Virus record (IMG/VR): IMGVR_UViG_3300025913_000027
Span: 19,933 to 83,932 of that record
DNA length: 64,000 nucleotides
Reading direction: 5' to 3' (one strand)
From: a virus
Of this stretch, positions 1 through 7,185 are shown piece after piece. Numbering within the stretch: position 1 is the first letter of the stretch; each line of letters opens with the position of its first letter. Below the pieces are notes generated by a model. That model saw only the letters and a list, made by a program, of their open reading frames with translations, was not told where the DNA came from and made no database searches. The translations under genes and the position numbers were made by a program.

Positions 1-213
1 TCGCCACTCATCGACCTCTTCCTGTGTCATCGGCCGCACGTTTTCGAGCGGGCAGTCCTTGAGCGAGATCGCGGTCAGTGTGGCCGCGTCGCTGAGCTTG
101 ATGTTGTCGAGGTCTTTCTCGGCAACGATAGCAGACCATCCGGCGACGAGGTCGGCATCGTCGCTCGTACACATCCGCTGGAGGCGGAGCAAGAAGAGCT
201 GTTCATCGGCCAT
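1..213 (-). CDS. Partial early protein of unknown function
   Basis: The reading frame opens at an ATG ending at 213, preceded by GGGAGG at good spacing, and stays open for 71 codons to the window edge, so its C-terminus is missing. It begins MADEQLFLLRLQRM and is acidic. The start overlaps the end of the upstream gene by 11 bases, as in the rest of this operon. No family is recognised. Confidence 0.6.
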   Translation of the reverse strand, partial: MADEQLFLLRLQRMCTSDDADLVAGWSAIVAEKDLDNIKLSDAATLTAISLKDCPLENVRPMTQEEVDEWR

Positions 214-505
214 CGGAAGCCTCCCGTCTGCTTATGAGATCAGCCTGTAGCCAATCAGTCATGGCTTGGATAGCCGCCTTCGCGACGTGTTCGTGGGCCA
301 TCTTCTCGCAAAGCTGGCGCGCGGTCTCTCGGTCGTGGAAGCGAGCTACTTCGTCGCTCTCGCCGAGCTTGGCCAGCTCATAGCGTACAACGTGCGCCGG
401 ATCATCGCCGGGATACTTCGAGTAGTCGTAGAGCCCGTAGGCTCTCTGCGCCTGCGCGCGAACGATTGCGTCAGTGACAGCCTCAATTATCGTTTTCTTC
501 GACAT
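203..505 (-). CDS. Early protein of unknown function (100 aa)
   Basis: A soluble, mixed-charge protein with a helical central part and no membrane segment or signal peptide. The ATG at 505 follows a GGAG-containing leader. It overlaps its neighbours on both sides, so it is probably translated from one polycistronic minus-strand early message. No known domain is recognised. Confidence 0.6.
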   Translation of the reverse strand: MSKKTIIEAVTDAIVRAQAQRAYGLYDYSKYPGDDPAHVVRYELAKLGESDEVARFHDRETARQLCEKMAHEHVAKAAIQAMTDWLQADLISRREASDGR

Positions 506-618
506 CCCCGCTCCATGGCGTTGCTGATACGATGTGAATGCACTCGGCGGTTCCGAGCCGTGCCGATCCGCCAGACCGAGCGCAATAGCTTGCGCTGTTT
601 CTTGCTGATCTTATGCAT
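487..618 (-). CDS. Very small basic protein (43 aa)
   Basis: Starts MHKISKKQRK and is strongly basic (many K and R). Its ATG shares bases with the TAA stop of the upstream gene (TAATG), typical translational coupling, and it overlaps the next start by 19 bases. Composition suggests nucleic-acid or membrane contact, but no family is recognised. The coupling is the main support. Confidence 0.45.
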   Translation of the reverse strand: MHKISKKQRKLLRSVWRIGTARNRRVHSHRISNAMERGCRRKR

Positions 619-815
619 TACATTAAGTCCTCTATGTCGTTGCCACCGAGGTCGGCAAAATACTTGCGTCGATCCGCGACCTCGTTGGGCTGGATCGAAT
701 ACTCAATACAGTGGATCAGGAAATCTTTGTCAACGCCTTTCGCGAGCGCCTTGCACAGAGCGACGCAACGGGCGCGCTCCTGCTCGACATAGCTCATGAT
801 GGTGCTCTCGCTCAT
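618..815 (-). CDS. Small early protein of unknown function (65 aa)
   Basis: Starts MSESTIMSYVEQERARC and ends GGNDIEDLM. It has a helical N-terminal half and two cysteines (VALCKAL, IHCIEY). The start overlaps the upstream stop by an ATGA junction. A second in-frame ATG at 797 is possible. Function unknown. Confidence 0.55.
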   Translation of the reverse strand: MSESTIMSYVEQERARCVALCKALAKGVDKDFLIHCIEYSIQPNEVADRRKYFADLGGNDIEDLM

Positions 816-1042
816 TTGATCTTCTTGAACGCCAGATCGCAGGCTTCTTTACCGTGCTTCGCCACGAACGCGCGCATCCTCAAGCGCGCCATCACGCGCG
901 TAGCGTTGACACGCGAAGATACATCCTCAACGAGGTTCTCGAACTCTTCAAACTGCTTTTTGGTAAGCTTCTTGGGCGGCAGGAGGCTGTCCGCACCGAG
1001 GGCCTCAACCTGAGCTTTAAGATCATGTTTCACTTTAGGCAT
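812..1042 (-). CDS. Small basic helical protein (76 aa)
   Basis: The ATG at 1042 is preferred over a TTG three codons upstream. The protein is Lys-rich and predicted mostly helical (KKLTKKQFEEFENLVEDV). It ends with an ATGA overlap into the next gene. No family recognised. Confidence 0.55.
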   Translation of the reverse strand: MPKVKHDLKAQVEALGADSLLPPKKLTKKQFEEFENLVEDVSSRVNATRVMARLRMRAFVAKHGKEACDLAFKKIK

Positions 1043-1233
1043 TTGGGACAATCCACATAGGCGTTGCGCTCGGCGTGAGCCTCGAAGCGATCACCGGAGG
1101 CAGTCGCGAACTCATTCGATGGACACTTTTCTTGCCAGCCCACTAGCCCGCATACCGTCACCGCTCGCGCCGGATGATATCCGAAGTCGATTATATGGAG
1201 CAAGTGAACGTCGCTGAGCTTGGGCCTAGACAT
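1030..1233 (-). CDS. Small putative zinc-ribbon protein (67 aa)
   Basis: Starts MSRPKLSDVHLLHIIDFG. Cysteines lie in a VCGLVGWQEKCP segment and a C-terminal CPKC, so a small zinc ribbon is plausible. A longer upstream start exists (to 1320), but it would run far into the exonuclease gene, so the ATG at 1233 is chosen. It overlaps the exonuclease stop by 8 bases. Function unknown; zinc binding is inference. Confidence 0.5.
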   Translation of the reverse strand: MSRPKLSDVHLLHIIDFGYHPARAVTVCGLVGWQEKCPSNEFATASGDRFEAHAERNAYVDCPKCLK

Positions 1234-1879
1234 GCGACCAATGGCTCCAGACCTGATACGCTTGCATGATGCAATCGTAGACTGGATCGTGCGGTACGCC
1301 GGGAATGTCGAGCGCGTCACCGATGGGCACGAGCCGGGTCGCAGGCGTCTCGCGGCAGAACGTCCTCATGTCGCGCGGGGCCTGATAGTGCCAGAGATCG
1401 ACAGCGTTTGTCTCCATGACCGTGCCGCTCGCCGCCCACTGCTTATTAAGGCCGACGAGGTTGGACAAATCGAATTGCGTGCCGTTCGCCCAGACGCGAG
1501 ACTTGCCAGCGCAGAACTTCCGAATGAGGTCGAGCGCTGTTGCCACGTGAATTTGTGGGAAGTCAGGATAGGACCAGTGGACGCGGGCCTTCGGGTCTTG
1601 TTTCAGCCACCAATCTTGCGTGCTCTTGCTGACCTCACGGCCGAGCGCGAGCTGCTGTTCTATGTTCATCACGATCAGCGACTTCGAACCGATGCATAGC
1701 TGATTTACCGGCTCAGGGTCGAACTCGATCATTCCCACGGACAGGATCAGCGCGTTATGCGGCGATAGCGACATGGTTTCGATGTCGATCATCACATGAT
1801 CGTAGCTCGGAATTTCGAACTCTTGCCCGCCCGCGTTCGGGCCTTCGCCTCGGGGCTCGTACTCAGAATGGGATGTCAT
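1226..1879 (-). CDS. DEDDh 3'-5' exonuclease (DnaQ / exonuclease VIII-like)
   Basis: Probably a 3'-5' nuclease acting on DNA or RNA. The exonuclease motifs are visible in order: Exo I MIDIETMSL (D-x-E-T) near residue 30, an Exo II-type NGTQFDLSNL near residue 130, and Exo III HDPVYDCIMQA (H-D-x3-D) near residue 205, giving a DEDDh active site. At 217 aa it fits stand-alone phage exonucleases. The ATG at 1879 has an AAGGA upstream; a longer start to 1954 runs deep into the preceding gene. The gene upstream ends in an SSB-like tail, so the two may work together in DNA metabolism or host DNA degradation. Substrate is not determined by the sequence. Confidence 0.82.
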   Translation of the reverse strand: MTSHSEYEPRGEGPNAGGQEFEIPSYDHVMIDIETMSLSPHNALILSVGMIEFDPEPVNQLCIGSKSLIVMNIEQQLALGREVSKSTQDWWLKQDPKARVHWSYPDFPQIHVATALDLIRKFCAGKSRVWANGTQFDLSNLVGLNKQWAASGTVMETNAVDLWHYQAPRDMRTFCRETPATRLVPIGDALDIPGVPHDPVYDCIMQAYQVWSHWSHV

Positions 1880-2240
1880 CACTATCGTCCTTCGGCTGCT
1901 GATGGCTGATGGCTCTCCGCCGAGCAATGGCGATGCTATGCCAGTGTCCGACAACCGCGCGTTGCGCGTTAGTCTGGGCTACCGTATAGCCGTGTAAAAA
2001 TGCGTCTGTCAACCATTTTCTGATCATCGATTTGCTGCGCCACTCGACGCCGCACAAATCCCTACGCGTCCACTCGTAGCATACCGCGCATGCGAGGTTC
2101 TTCGGCGGCCGGATATCGTGCTTGACCACGAACCGATAAGGCGCATCAGTGAGTTCGATGCACTTGTCGGCGAGCAGCGTCGCGACCTGTAGGTCGGAGG
2201 CCGTCTCGGGCAACTCCAGAAGTTTTTGTGCCGCGCTCAC
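1863..2240 (-). CDS. Unknown protein ending in an SSB-like acidic tip
   Basis: The last eight residues, DDSDDIPF, closely match the C-terminal tip of bacterial single-stranded DNA binding protein, which docks many replication and repair enzymes. The rest (about 115 aa) shows no OB-fold pattern I recognise, though it has a CAVC pair. The GTG at 2240 overlaps the upstream TGA as GTGA; a longer ATG start at 2264 is possible. It overlaps the exonuclease start by 17 bases. It may be a divergent SSB or a mimic that recruits SSB-binding host enzymes. Confidence 0.55.
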   Translation of the reverse strand: MSAAQKLLELPETASDLQVATLLADKCIELTDAPYRFVVKHDIRPPKNLACAVCYEWTRRDLCGVEWRSKSMIRKWLTDAFLHGYTVAQTNAQRAVVGHWHSIAIARRRAISHQQPKDDSDDIPF

Positions 2241-2521
2241 GGCTCGTAACCGGCGCGGATGCATTTGGCCACTGCACGAAGCGAGTTCGCGCATGCCTCG
2301 ACATCCTTGGCCGCTCGCTCCCACTTCGGGTAGACGCTCGTGACTTTCTTGAACAGCGGCCAGAGCGCATGAGTGGTGTAGGTGCCGTCGAGCCGAATGC
2401 GCGCAGCGCTCGCCTCGAACCGCGCGGCCAGAGCTTCATTCAGCCGGGCGCACCGGTCGCGCTCATGCTGGACGGCATGGCTGACCATGTTGGAGAGTTC
2501 GTCCTCAGTCAGATTTGCCAA
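2237..2521 (-). CDS. Early protein of unknown function (about 95 aa)
   Basis: Start is uncertain: a TTG at 2521 has AAAGGG upstream, and an ATG at 2488 (MVSHAVQHERDRC) is the alternative. The 138-aa version starting at 2653 would swallow most of the upstream gene and is rejected. The middle is helical and rich in Ala, Arg and Glu. It ends in a GTGA junction with the next gene. No family recognised. Confidence 0.55.
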   Translation of the reverse strand: MANLTEDELSNMVSHAVQHERDRCARLNEALAARFEASAARIRLDGTYTTHALWPLFKKVTSVYPKWERAAKDVEACANSLRAVAKCIRAGYEP

Positions 2522-2708
2522 GACTTTGCCCTTTCGTGTTGGTGCAGGTATTGTCTTTCCGCAGACACGAGTTGATCGGCAAGAAATAGAAGTCATTGCC
2601 GAGCCGCTCGTGACACTCGCAGTGATAGAAGCCGCTCTCGACAGACCGTTCACGCTGTTGCGCGTCGGGCATGTGAAGGATGTTAGCGCCGAACTTGACT
2701 TCTCTCAT
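2505..2708 (-). CDS. Small Cys/His-containing protein (67 aa)
   Basis: Starts MREVKFGANILHMPDAQQRE after a G-rich ribosome binding stretch. A GFYHCECHERLG segment with later single cysteines (SCLRKDNTC) could bind a metal ion. The start overlaps the stop of the preceding small membrane gene by ATGA. Function unknown. Confidence 0.55.
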   Translation of the reverse strand: MREVKFGANILHMPDAQQRERSVESGFYHCECHERLGNDFYFLPINSCLRKDNTCTNTKGQSLGKSD

Positions 2709-2800
2709 CGTGCTAACCCCCACCAAATAAAAGTCCCCCAAATGAATGGAGATAGGATGATTAAAGCTGCCATGGCGAGGTCGGCTACTTCGTCGGTCAT
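2705..2800 (-). CDS. Membrane micropeptide (31 aa)
   Basis: Starts MTDEVADLAMAALIILSP and continues as one hydrophobic segment rich in Trp, Phe and Ile, so it is probably a single-pass membrane peptide. Both ends are coupled: ATGA overlap with the upstream stop at 2797 and with the next start at 2708. It is one of several tiny membrane proteins in the early blocks. Role unknown. Confidence 0.5.
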   Translation of the reverse strand: MTDEVADLAMAALIILSPFIWGTFIWWGLAR

Positions 2801-3000
2801 GCCCGTGGTTTCCTGCTTCTATTCAGCTCAGCGCACATGCGCCGCGCCTCTGCCCGCGTCGGCAATTGCACAATGCCAACAAGTGAAACTGGATGTTTCT
2901 CGCGTCCAACGCCCCAAGGATAATCCTTGTCGCTAAACTCTGCCGAGATTGCGTGCTTCGTGGTATTCAGGTTGATAACATACCACATGGGCCGCTTCAT
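2797..3000 (-). CDS. Small early protein of unknown function (67 aa)
   Basis: Starts MKRPMWYVINLNTTKHAIS and ends with a basic tail. The compact alternating pattern suggests a small alpha/beta fold. The ATG at 3000 overlaps the upstream stop (ATGA). A much longer start to 3552 is a shadow of neighbouring genes. Function unknown. Confidence 0.6.
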   Translation of the reverse strand: MKRPMWYVINLNTTKHAISAEFSDKDYPWGVGREKHPVSLVGIVQLPTRAEARRMCAELNRSRKPRA

Positions 3001-3158
3001 TCCCGTGGCCTCCCCAGCGTGATCGTGTAGAGCCCCGAAGCAGTCGTACCGTTTTGCGCGGAGACACTGACCACCGTCCAGCCCTCGGCGGCTTTGCGGT
3101 TCATCAGGTCTTGAGCCTCTTGCGGATAGCCGTAGATGACAATGACAGCGTACTCCAT
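2997..3158 (-). CDS. DUF4177-like small protein (53 aa)
   Basis: The core has an N-terminal strand YAVIVIYG, a helix around EAQDLMNRKAAEGW, then VVSVSAQN and a final strand LYTITLG. The AAEGW-x2-VSV signature resembles the small DUF4177 family. Function of that family is not established. The ATG at 3158 shares bases with the upstream stop (TGATG). Confidence 0.55.
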   Translation of the reverse strand: MEYAVIVIYGYPQEAQDLMNRKAAEGWTVVSVSAQNGTTASGLYTITLGRPRE

Positions 3159-3364
3159 CACTTGAGCCCTCCGTTGATCCGATCTCGTCGATCTTCGGCG
3201 AGCACGTGCTCGAAGCGGACAAGCCAATCTTCAAGAAAGAGCCGTTGCCGGTCGAGCGCGCTATCAATGGTTGATGCAGCGTCGCGCATTGTACTGGCGG
3301 CCGACCGCATGTTGTGGCCAGCCGTGCTGACATCCTCGGCACCGTGCAAGTGGACGCTATCCAT
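3158..3364 (-). CDS. Small helical early protein (68 aa)
   Basis: Starts MDSVHLHGAEDVSTAGHN. The long stretch after it (MRSAASTMRDAASTIDSAL) has a heptad-like pattern and is probably a helix or short coiled coil. No membrane segment. It is coupled on both sides. No family recognised. Confidence 0.55.
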   Translation of the reverse strand: MDSVHLHGAEDVSTAGHNMRSAASTMRDAASTIDSALDRQRLFLEDWLVRFEHVLAEDRRDRINGGLK

Positions 3365-3569
3365 TTTTGTGCCCTCTCCATACATCGAAGAGCGCGACCA
3401 TGAGCCCGACCACGAGCATGAGCCCGAACGCCACGAGCACGCTTATACTTATGATGACCAGAAGCAATGGAAACGATATCGGAAGCGTCAGCAGATACGT
3501 GCGCCGAGCCCAGCGCGGCCATGTGGACGGCCGGGAGAGCGTATCGCACCAATCAAACAGCTTAGTCAT
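3357..3569 (-). CDS. Small membrane protein (70 aa)
   Basis: A hydrophilic N-terminus of about 20 residues is followed by one or two hydrophobic segments (ISFPLLLVIISISVLVAFG, then LMLVVGLMVALFDVW) and a short basic tail. Probably inserted in the host inner membrane. Start at 3569 overlaps the upstream stop by 8 bases. Role unknown. Confidence 0.6.
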   Translation of the reverse strand: MTKLFDWCDTLSRPSTWPRWARRTYLLTLPISFPLLLVIISISVLVAFGLMLVVGLMVALFDVWRGHKNG

Positions 3570-3741
3570 CTATGTGCTCCATCCACCACGCGGCGAGCAA
3601 CCGCGCCTGTTCCTCGGTATTGCAGACGATCTCGTCGTGGAGCACCATGCAGCCGATGCCGAGCGCGTACTGACGGAGCGAGTGATACAGCCGCTCGGCT
3701 CTCCACGCCTGTTGCTTCAACGCTGAGATGTTGACGCGCAT
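3562..3741 (-). CDS. Small early protein of unknown function (59 aa)
   Basis: Starts MRVNISALKQQAWRAERLYH and ends AAWWMEHIDD. Amphipathic helices are likely. The ATG at 3741 overlaps the upstream TGA (TGATG). A longer start to 3966 lies inside the preceding gene and is rejected. No family recognised. Confidence 0.55.
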   Translation of the reverse strand: MRVNISALKQQAWRAERLYHSLRQYALGIGCMVLHDEIVCNTEEQARLLAAWWMEHIDD

Positions 3742-3974
3742 CACACGTACCGCTTGCGTTGGGCGTGACGCTGGAGCGTCGTGACTGGCACTACCTTCGA
3801 GCCTTCGAGCTTCGCGATGAACGGGGTATAATTTGCCCCCTCCACCGCAGGCCGCTTGAACTCGTGCTTCGGACAATACTGTCCGGCGCGGTCGCGCTCG
3901 ACCACTTGGAAAGCGTCTTCGTCCGACACGCGGACCGGCCCGGGCTGACCGACAACTCGAATGCACTTCGCCAT
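3741..3974 (-). CDS. Small early protein of unknown function (77 aa)
   Basis: Starts MAKCIRVVGQPGPVRVSDED, with GGGAG upstream at suitable distance. A QYCPKHEF segment holds a Cys and a His that could bind metal. The C-terminus is basic. Soluble and coupled to the next gene by TGATG. Function unknown. Confidence 0.55.
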   Translation of the reverse strand: MAKCIRVVGQPGPVRVSDEDAFQVVERDRAGQYCPKHEFKRPAVEGANYTPFIAKLEGSKVVPVTTLQRHAQRKRYV

Positions 3975-3975
3975 C

Positions 3976-4278
3976 TCAATCTCCCAATAGTCCGGCGTCG
4001 CGCGCCAGACGGTAGCCGCGAACTAACTCTGTGATGTTCTCGACCGAGCAGTGTTGTATCAGCCGCGCAGCATCGGCGCGCACATGATCACCGTTGTTTT
4101 CAAATAGCAAGTCCCACTTGCCGTTCGTGTCACAGATCACGCCGTTGCTATGGTCGCACCCGAACTCGCGCAGCATCGGGCCGTCGATAGGATGCCGCCG
4201 CAACCGAGACAGATCGCTTTCGATCCGGTGAAGCTTCGCATTCGCAATCGTTTTACGCTTGGTCGTATCGATGGACAT
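3976..4278 (-). CDS. Early protein of unknown function (100 aa)
   Basis: The ATG at 4278 (MSIDTTKRK) overlaps the stop of the upstream membrane peptide as TGATG, which decides the start against a longer reading from 4314. It has a basic N-terminal helix and a central FGCDHSNGVICDTNG segment. No known domain is recognised. Confidence 0.6.
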   Translation of the reverse strand: MSIDTTKRKTIANAKLHRIESDLSRLRRHPIDGPMLREFGCDHSNGVICDTNGKWDLLFENNGDHVRADAARLIQHCSVENITELVRGYRLARDAGLLGD

Positions 4279-4397
4279 CATATACACCGCTCGCTTTGCG
4301 TGATCGCGCACCACAAGTGCGCGCTGATCAACGGATCAAGTCCCACCGCTATAGCGATGGCAAGAATAGCTGTCAACATCCCCAGCACGAATTTCAT
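4278..4397 (-). CDS. Secreted or membrane micropeptide (39 aa)
   Basis: Starts MKFVLGMLTAILAIAIAVGL: a Lys then a long hydrophobic core, so a signal anchor or uncleaved signal peptide is likely. It has two cysteines after the core. Its start overlaps the upstream stop (ATGA) and its end is TGATG-coupled to the next gene. Role unknown. Confidence 0.5.
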   Translation of the reverse strand: MKFVLGMLTAILAIAIAVGLDPLISAHLWCAITQSERCI

Positions 4398-4762
4398 CCC
4401 TCATTCTCCGAGACAGGGTTAATGTCCAAACCTGAAAATCTGTTGCCGGGCGTTGCGGGCTCTGCCTCGCGGATGGTGGTCACCAGCTCGCGAATGTTGA
4501 CCGGCGCTCGACCTGACGACGCTGGCGCACCGTACTCCGGAGGCATGTAGCGCTCACGCTTCGCCTCCAGCTCATCCACACGACGATCCCAGTCTCGGCG
4601 GCGGTCGGGTATAAGCTGCTGATCGACGAACGCTCGCAGCCGTGCTACCTCGCCGTCAGTCAGGTTGATGATGCCGACCGCCATCTCGCATTCCGTCCCC
4701 ATGTTGTCCGCCGTGCGAGCGCGCTGGGCGACGAACTTGAGCGCTGGGAGTTTTGAAGCCAT
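4394..4762 (-). CDS. Early protein with coiled-coil-like middle (122 aa)
   Basis: Starts MASKLPALKFVAQRARTADN. A segment near residues 45-75 (EVARLRAFVDQQLIPDRRRD, then DELEAKRERY) is a charged helix or coiled coil, followed by a Pro/Gly-rich linker. It ends VSENEG, coupled by ATGA. Function unknown. Confidence 0.6.
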   Translation of the reverse strand: MASKLPALKFVAQRARTADNMGTECEMAVGIINLTDGEVARLRAFVDQQLIPDRRRDWDRRVDELEAKRERYMPPEYGAPASSGRAPVNIRELVTTIREAEPATPGNRFSGLDINPVSENEG

Positions 4763-4767
4763 TGATC

Positions 4768-5178
4768 TCAATCCCACGGGTTGGGCTCGGCGGGGGCCGG
4801 ACCGATGTGCCACTGTCGCGTCTCATGGAAAGGACCCATACGCGCGATCTCATCCTCGGTCAAGCGGAGCCGCCGCATGATCTCGGCCGGGCTCTCGCCG
4901 GTTAGCTCGGTCAGCTTCAAAAGACTGCCGCGCGCCTTGGCCTCCCGCCAGTCCATAGCGTTCATGCTCATGGGGTTTGGATTAGCCCGCGCCGGGTCGA
5001 GCAGAGTTTTGATCAATCGCTCGTGCTTCCTGATCAAGCTCTCCCGTGTGAACTCGCGCCGGGGAGCGCGTTCGGGTTTATCGTACCCATATCGCCGGGC
5101 CATCCGCTGCACAGCACTGAGCCGTGCAGGGGGGTGTGCAGCGGGCACCAAAATGCGCTTTTTCGGCCTTTTTAGCAT
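4768..5178 (-). CDS. First gene of the left early operon, basic protein (136 aa)
   Basis: The ATG at 5178 is preferred because GAGG lies seven bases upstream; a start at 5190 and a later ATG at 5103 are alternatives. The N-terminus is very basic (MLKRPKKRILV). A segment near residue 90 (TGESPAEIMRRLRLTEDEIA) looks like a helix-turn-helix, so DNA binding is possible. As the promoter-proximal gene next to the iteron region it is a candidate regulator; that role is inferred. Confidence 0.55.
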   Translation of the reverse strand: MLKRPKKRILVPAAHPPARLSAVQRMARRYGYDKPERAPRREFTRESLIRKHERLIKTLLDPARANPNPMSMNAMDWREAKARGSLLKLTELTGESPAEIMRRLRLTEDEIARMGPFHETRQWHIGPAPAEPNPWD

Positions 5179-5255
5179 TTTCGACCTCATTTTTCAATTT
5201 CGCCGACCCGCATAAACATTGGCTTTCTTGCACGTCGGACTGCCGTTTTTAGGGG

Positions 5256-5283
5256 GTCTACCACCGCTCGGGGCCGAAGTCAA
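5256..5283 (-). promoter_or_regulatory. Putative leftward early promoter
   Basis: On the minus strand TTGACT (5283-5278) is followed after 16 bases by GTAGAC (5261-5256). This resembles the other TTGAC-N15/16-GCTA sites of the window and lies about 80 bases upstream of the first leftward gene. Confidence 0.4.
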
Positions 5284-5574
5284 GCATTGCTAAGTCATTG
5301 ACGTTGTTCGGATTGAGGTTTATCTGCACCGTGCAGACACAACTAAACACGGGTAAGCCTCGTGCGGGCTTTCTACAATCAAATCAATCAACTACGCAAC
5401 TCCCATACACTTACAGCTCTTTTTCTGGGTTGATGGGGGATAATTACAGTGAGTAGCAGGTGGGAAAACAGGCTTTACCTGTGTTGCATCGTTTTTCGCA
5501 GGCATTGGCTGGCCCTGCCACGCACCCTACAGGGGCAGTGATTTAGAGTTATGATTAACGCCTTGAAGTGGCGC

Positions 5575-5840
5575 GTTAACCTTAACTATTAACCTTAATC
5601 CCGCACGAGCACCCATTAACCTTAATTCTTAACCACTTCGCACGCTATAAAGGCCCCTAAATGGCTGTTTTTATTAACCTTTATTGTTTACGTTAACGCC
5701 TGAGCCATGCAGTTTAGACATATCGCCCCCTTCCCTCACACGCTAACATATTGATATCACTACACTATCTCAAAAATGTTCCATAAATGATCTTATGCGC
5801 GCTTCAACTATTTTTGTTAACCCTAATAATTAAGGTTAAT
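5575..5840. repeat. Iteron cluster, consensus ATTAACCTTAAT
   Basis: Perfect 12-base copies lie at 5588-5599 and 5615-5626, with one in reverse orientation at 5829-5840. Near copies are GTTAACCTTAAC (5575-5586), ATTAACCTTTA (5673-5683) and GTTAACCCTAAT (5816-5827); shorter TTAAC cores occur at 5553, 5629 and 5693. The unit is close to its own inverse, so a dimeric protein may bind it. Position between divergent operons fits a regulator site or origin. Confidence 0.75.
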
Positions 5841-5853
5841 GCCAGCTCGTCAC

Positions 5854-5880
5854 TTGACCCCTCCCAAAGAGGGTGCTACC
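5854..5880 (+). promoter_or_regulatory. Putative rightward early promoter 1
   Basis: TTGACC at 5854-5859, a 15-base spacer that itself contains a CCCTC/GAGGG inverted repeat, then GCTACC at 5875-5880. A hairpin-forming leader follows. Confidence 0.5.
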
Positions 5881-6021
5881 CTGTGCCCCGGCGAGTTACG
5901 GGGTAGGACCCCAAAATCGCGACGACCGGCCAGATGCTATGTGCCCTAGCTCATTCACACTTTCTCGCTTTTCCATCAAAATTCAGAAAAATAAAAATAC
6001 GAATTTGGGAAAAATCCTCCC

Positions 6022-6049
6022 TTGACAGGAATTTAGAGTTTGTGCTAGG
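6022..6049 (+). promoter_or_regulatory. Putative rightward early promoter 2
   Basis: TTGACA at 6022-6027, 16-base AT-rich spacer, GCTAGG at 6044-6049, about 40 bases upstream of the first rightward gene. It matches the pattern of the other promoter-like sites here. Confidence 0.55.
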
Positions 6050-6088
6050 CAGGCGGTCCATTTCACAGACTGCCGGAGGCCCGAGCCC

Positions 6089-6304
6089 ATGCCATCTATC
6101 CCCCGCCTTCGTCGGCAGATTGAGCAGTACGATCAGCTCGCTCAGCGCGACGGACCCGACAGCATCTATCATGCGCTACGCGACGCGGCGCGCGACAAGC
6201 TCGTGCAGGCGATCAACGATGCACGCGGCCGAGCGCCATCCATCGTCGATCACACGACGCACGTTATCGTCGGCGATCACGCTCCCGAACCAAGGGTGTT
6301 CTGA
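6089..6304 (+). CDS. First rightward early protein (71 aa)
   Basis: Starts MPSIPRLRRQIEQYDQLAQ with GGAGG upstream. Largely helical N-terminal two thirds; ends EPRVF. It overlaps the next gene by one base. First gene behind the strongest rightward promoter, so expressed very early. No family recognised. Confidence 0.6.
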   Translation: MPSIPRLRRQIEQYDQLAQRDGPDSIYHALRDAARDKLVQAINDARGRAPSIVDHTTHVIVGDHAPEPRVF

Positions 6305-6498
6305 TGGCCTCGCGCTTCGACAACAGTCAGGCCTACGCAATCGAAGGTGATCTTCTGCGAAAGCTCGAACGCGTCGCGGTGCGCCTTGGTGCAGAGAAGC
6401 CCATCACGTGGCAGGAAGGCCGCCGCCTGAGCGGCATCGTTATCCGCGTCTTGGATACCGCAACACAGATGGAGCGATACGATGCCGAAGATCAGTGA
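6304..6498 (+). CDS. Small helical early protein (64 aa)
   Basis: Starts MASRFDNSQAYAIEGDLLRK. Two amphipathic helices are likely; no membrane segment or cysteine. Overlaps both neighbours. Function unknown. Confidence 0.6.
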   Translation: MASRFDNSQAYAIEGDLLRKLERVAVRLGAEKPITWQEGRRLSGIVIRVLDTATQMERYDAEDQ

Positions 6499-6877
6499 CC
6501 CGCTGCCCGAGGGCTATCCGAAACTGTTCGTGCATCAATCGGAGTGGACCGCCTTCGAGGCGGCCGGATACGACATGCGCTTCTTCGAGCTGATCAAGCC
6601 GATCACCATCGATCATCAGATGCCGTCGAGCGCCGAGATGCGCGCGGAGACACGACGGCGGATCGATACAGGCGAGCCGCTCGGCGCGTTCCACAATGCC
6701 GCGCCATTGCCGCCGGGCACGGTCGTCGCCGGTAGCCTCATGAAGCCAGACGGGTACGCGAACAACAAGTGGCCGCCTCAGCGGAAGCATATCAACTCCA
6801 AGCAGTGTGGGGGCAAAGAGGCAGCATGCCTCGCTGGCAAGAGCGGCCATTGCGTTGCCTGCGCGGATGACGATTGA
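6482..6877 (+). CDS. Early protein with Cys-rich C-terminus (131 aa)
   Basis: Starts MPKISDPLPEGYPKLFVHQS. The C-terminal 25 residues carry CGGKEAACLAGKSGHCVAC, four cysteines and one histidine that could form a zinc site. The N-terminal part is soluble and mixed alpha/beta. Function unknown. Confidence 0.6.
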   Translation: MPKISDPLPEGYPKLFVHQSEWTAFEAAGYDMRFFELIKPITIDHQMPSSAEMRAETRRRIDTGEPLGAFHNAAPLPPGTVVAGSLMKPDGYANNKWPPQRKHINSKQCGGKEAACLAGKSGHCVACADDD

Positions 6878-6888
6878 AGGAGAGCATC

Positions 6889-7185
6889 ATGAGCGGCAGA
6901 CCCGTTAACGAAGATCGACAAGCCGCAATCGCGTTCGGCCTGCGGACATATACCGGCACCGTGCATTCGAAGTGCGGCACCAATCAGCGCTATGTCTCCG
7001 GAGGCGCGTGCGTTCACTGCGCCCGGGTCATCGCGACCGAGCAGCGCGAAGCGAGAAAATTCCTGAAAGCACAGGCGAAGCTCGATATTGAATTGCAAGC
7101 CTCGCTTGACATCGAAGATCAAATGGTTTTAGAACAGGACGACGCCGAGGCCCGCGCGAGGCAGGCCATTGAAGATTTGATGTAG
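6889..7185 (+). CDS. Small zinc-ribbon-like protein (98 aa)
   Basis: The ATG at 6889 follows AAGGAG. Residues 20-45 hold HSKCGTNQRYVSGGACVHCA, that is one Cys, a 12-residue spacer and a CxxC pair, as in small zinc ribbons. The remainder is a charged helix. Possibly a nucleic-acid contact protein; inference only. Confidence 0.55.
   Translation: MSGRPVNEDRQAAIAFGLRTYTGTVHSKCGTNQRYVSGGACVHCARVIATEQREARKFLKAQAKLDIELQASLDIEDQMVLEQDDAEARARQAIEDLM

Larger units (their letters stand above)
5179..6088. other. Divergent early control region without a gene
   Basis: About 900 bases separate the left (minus) and right (plus) early operons and hold no convincing gene. The stretch is much more AT-rich than its surroundings from about 5440 to 6060. 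It contains the TTAACCTTAA-type repeats, promoter-like sites on both strands, and a hairpin (CCCCG / CGGGG) in the rightward leader near 5900. A role as operator cluster, replication origin or both is likely. Confidence 0.7.
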
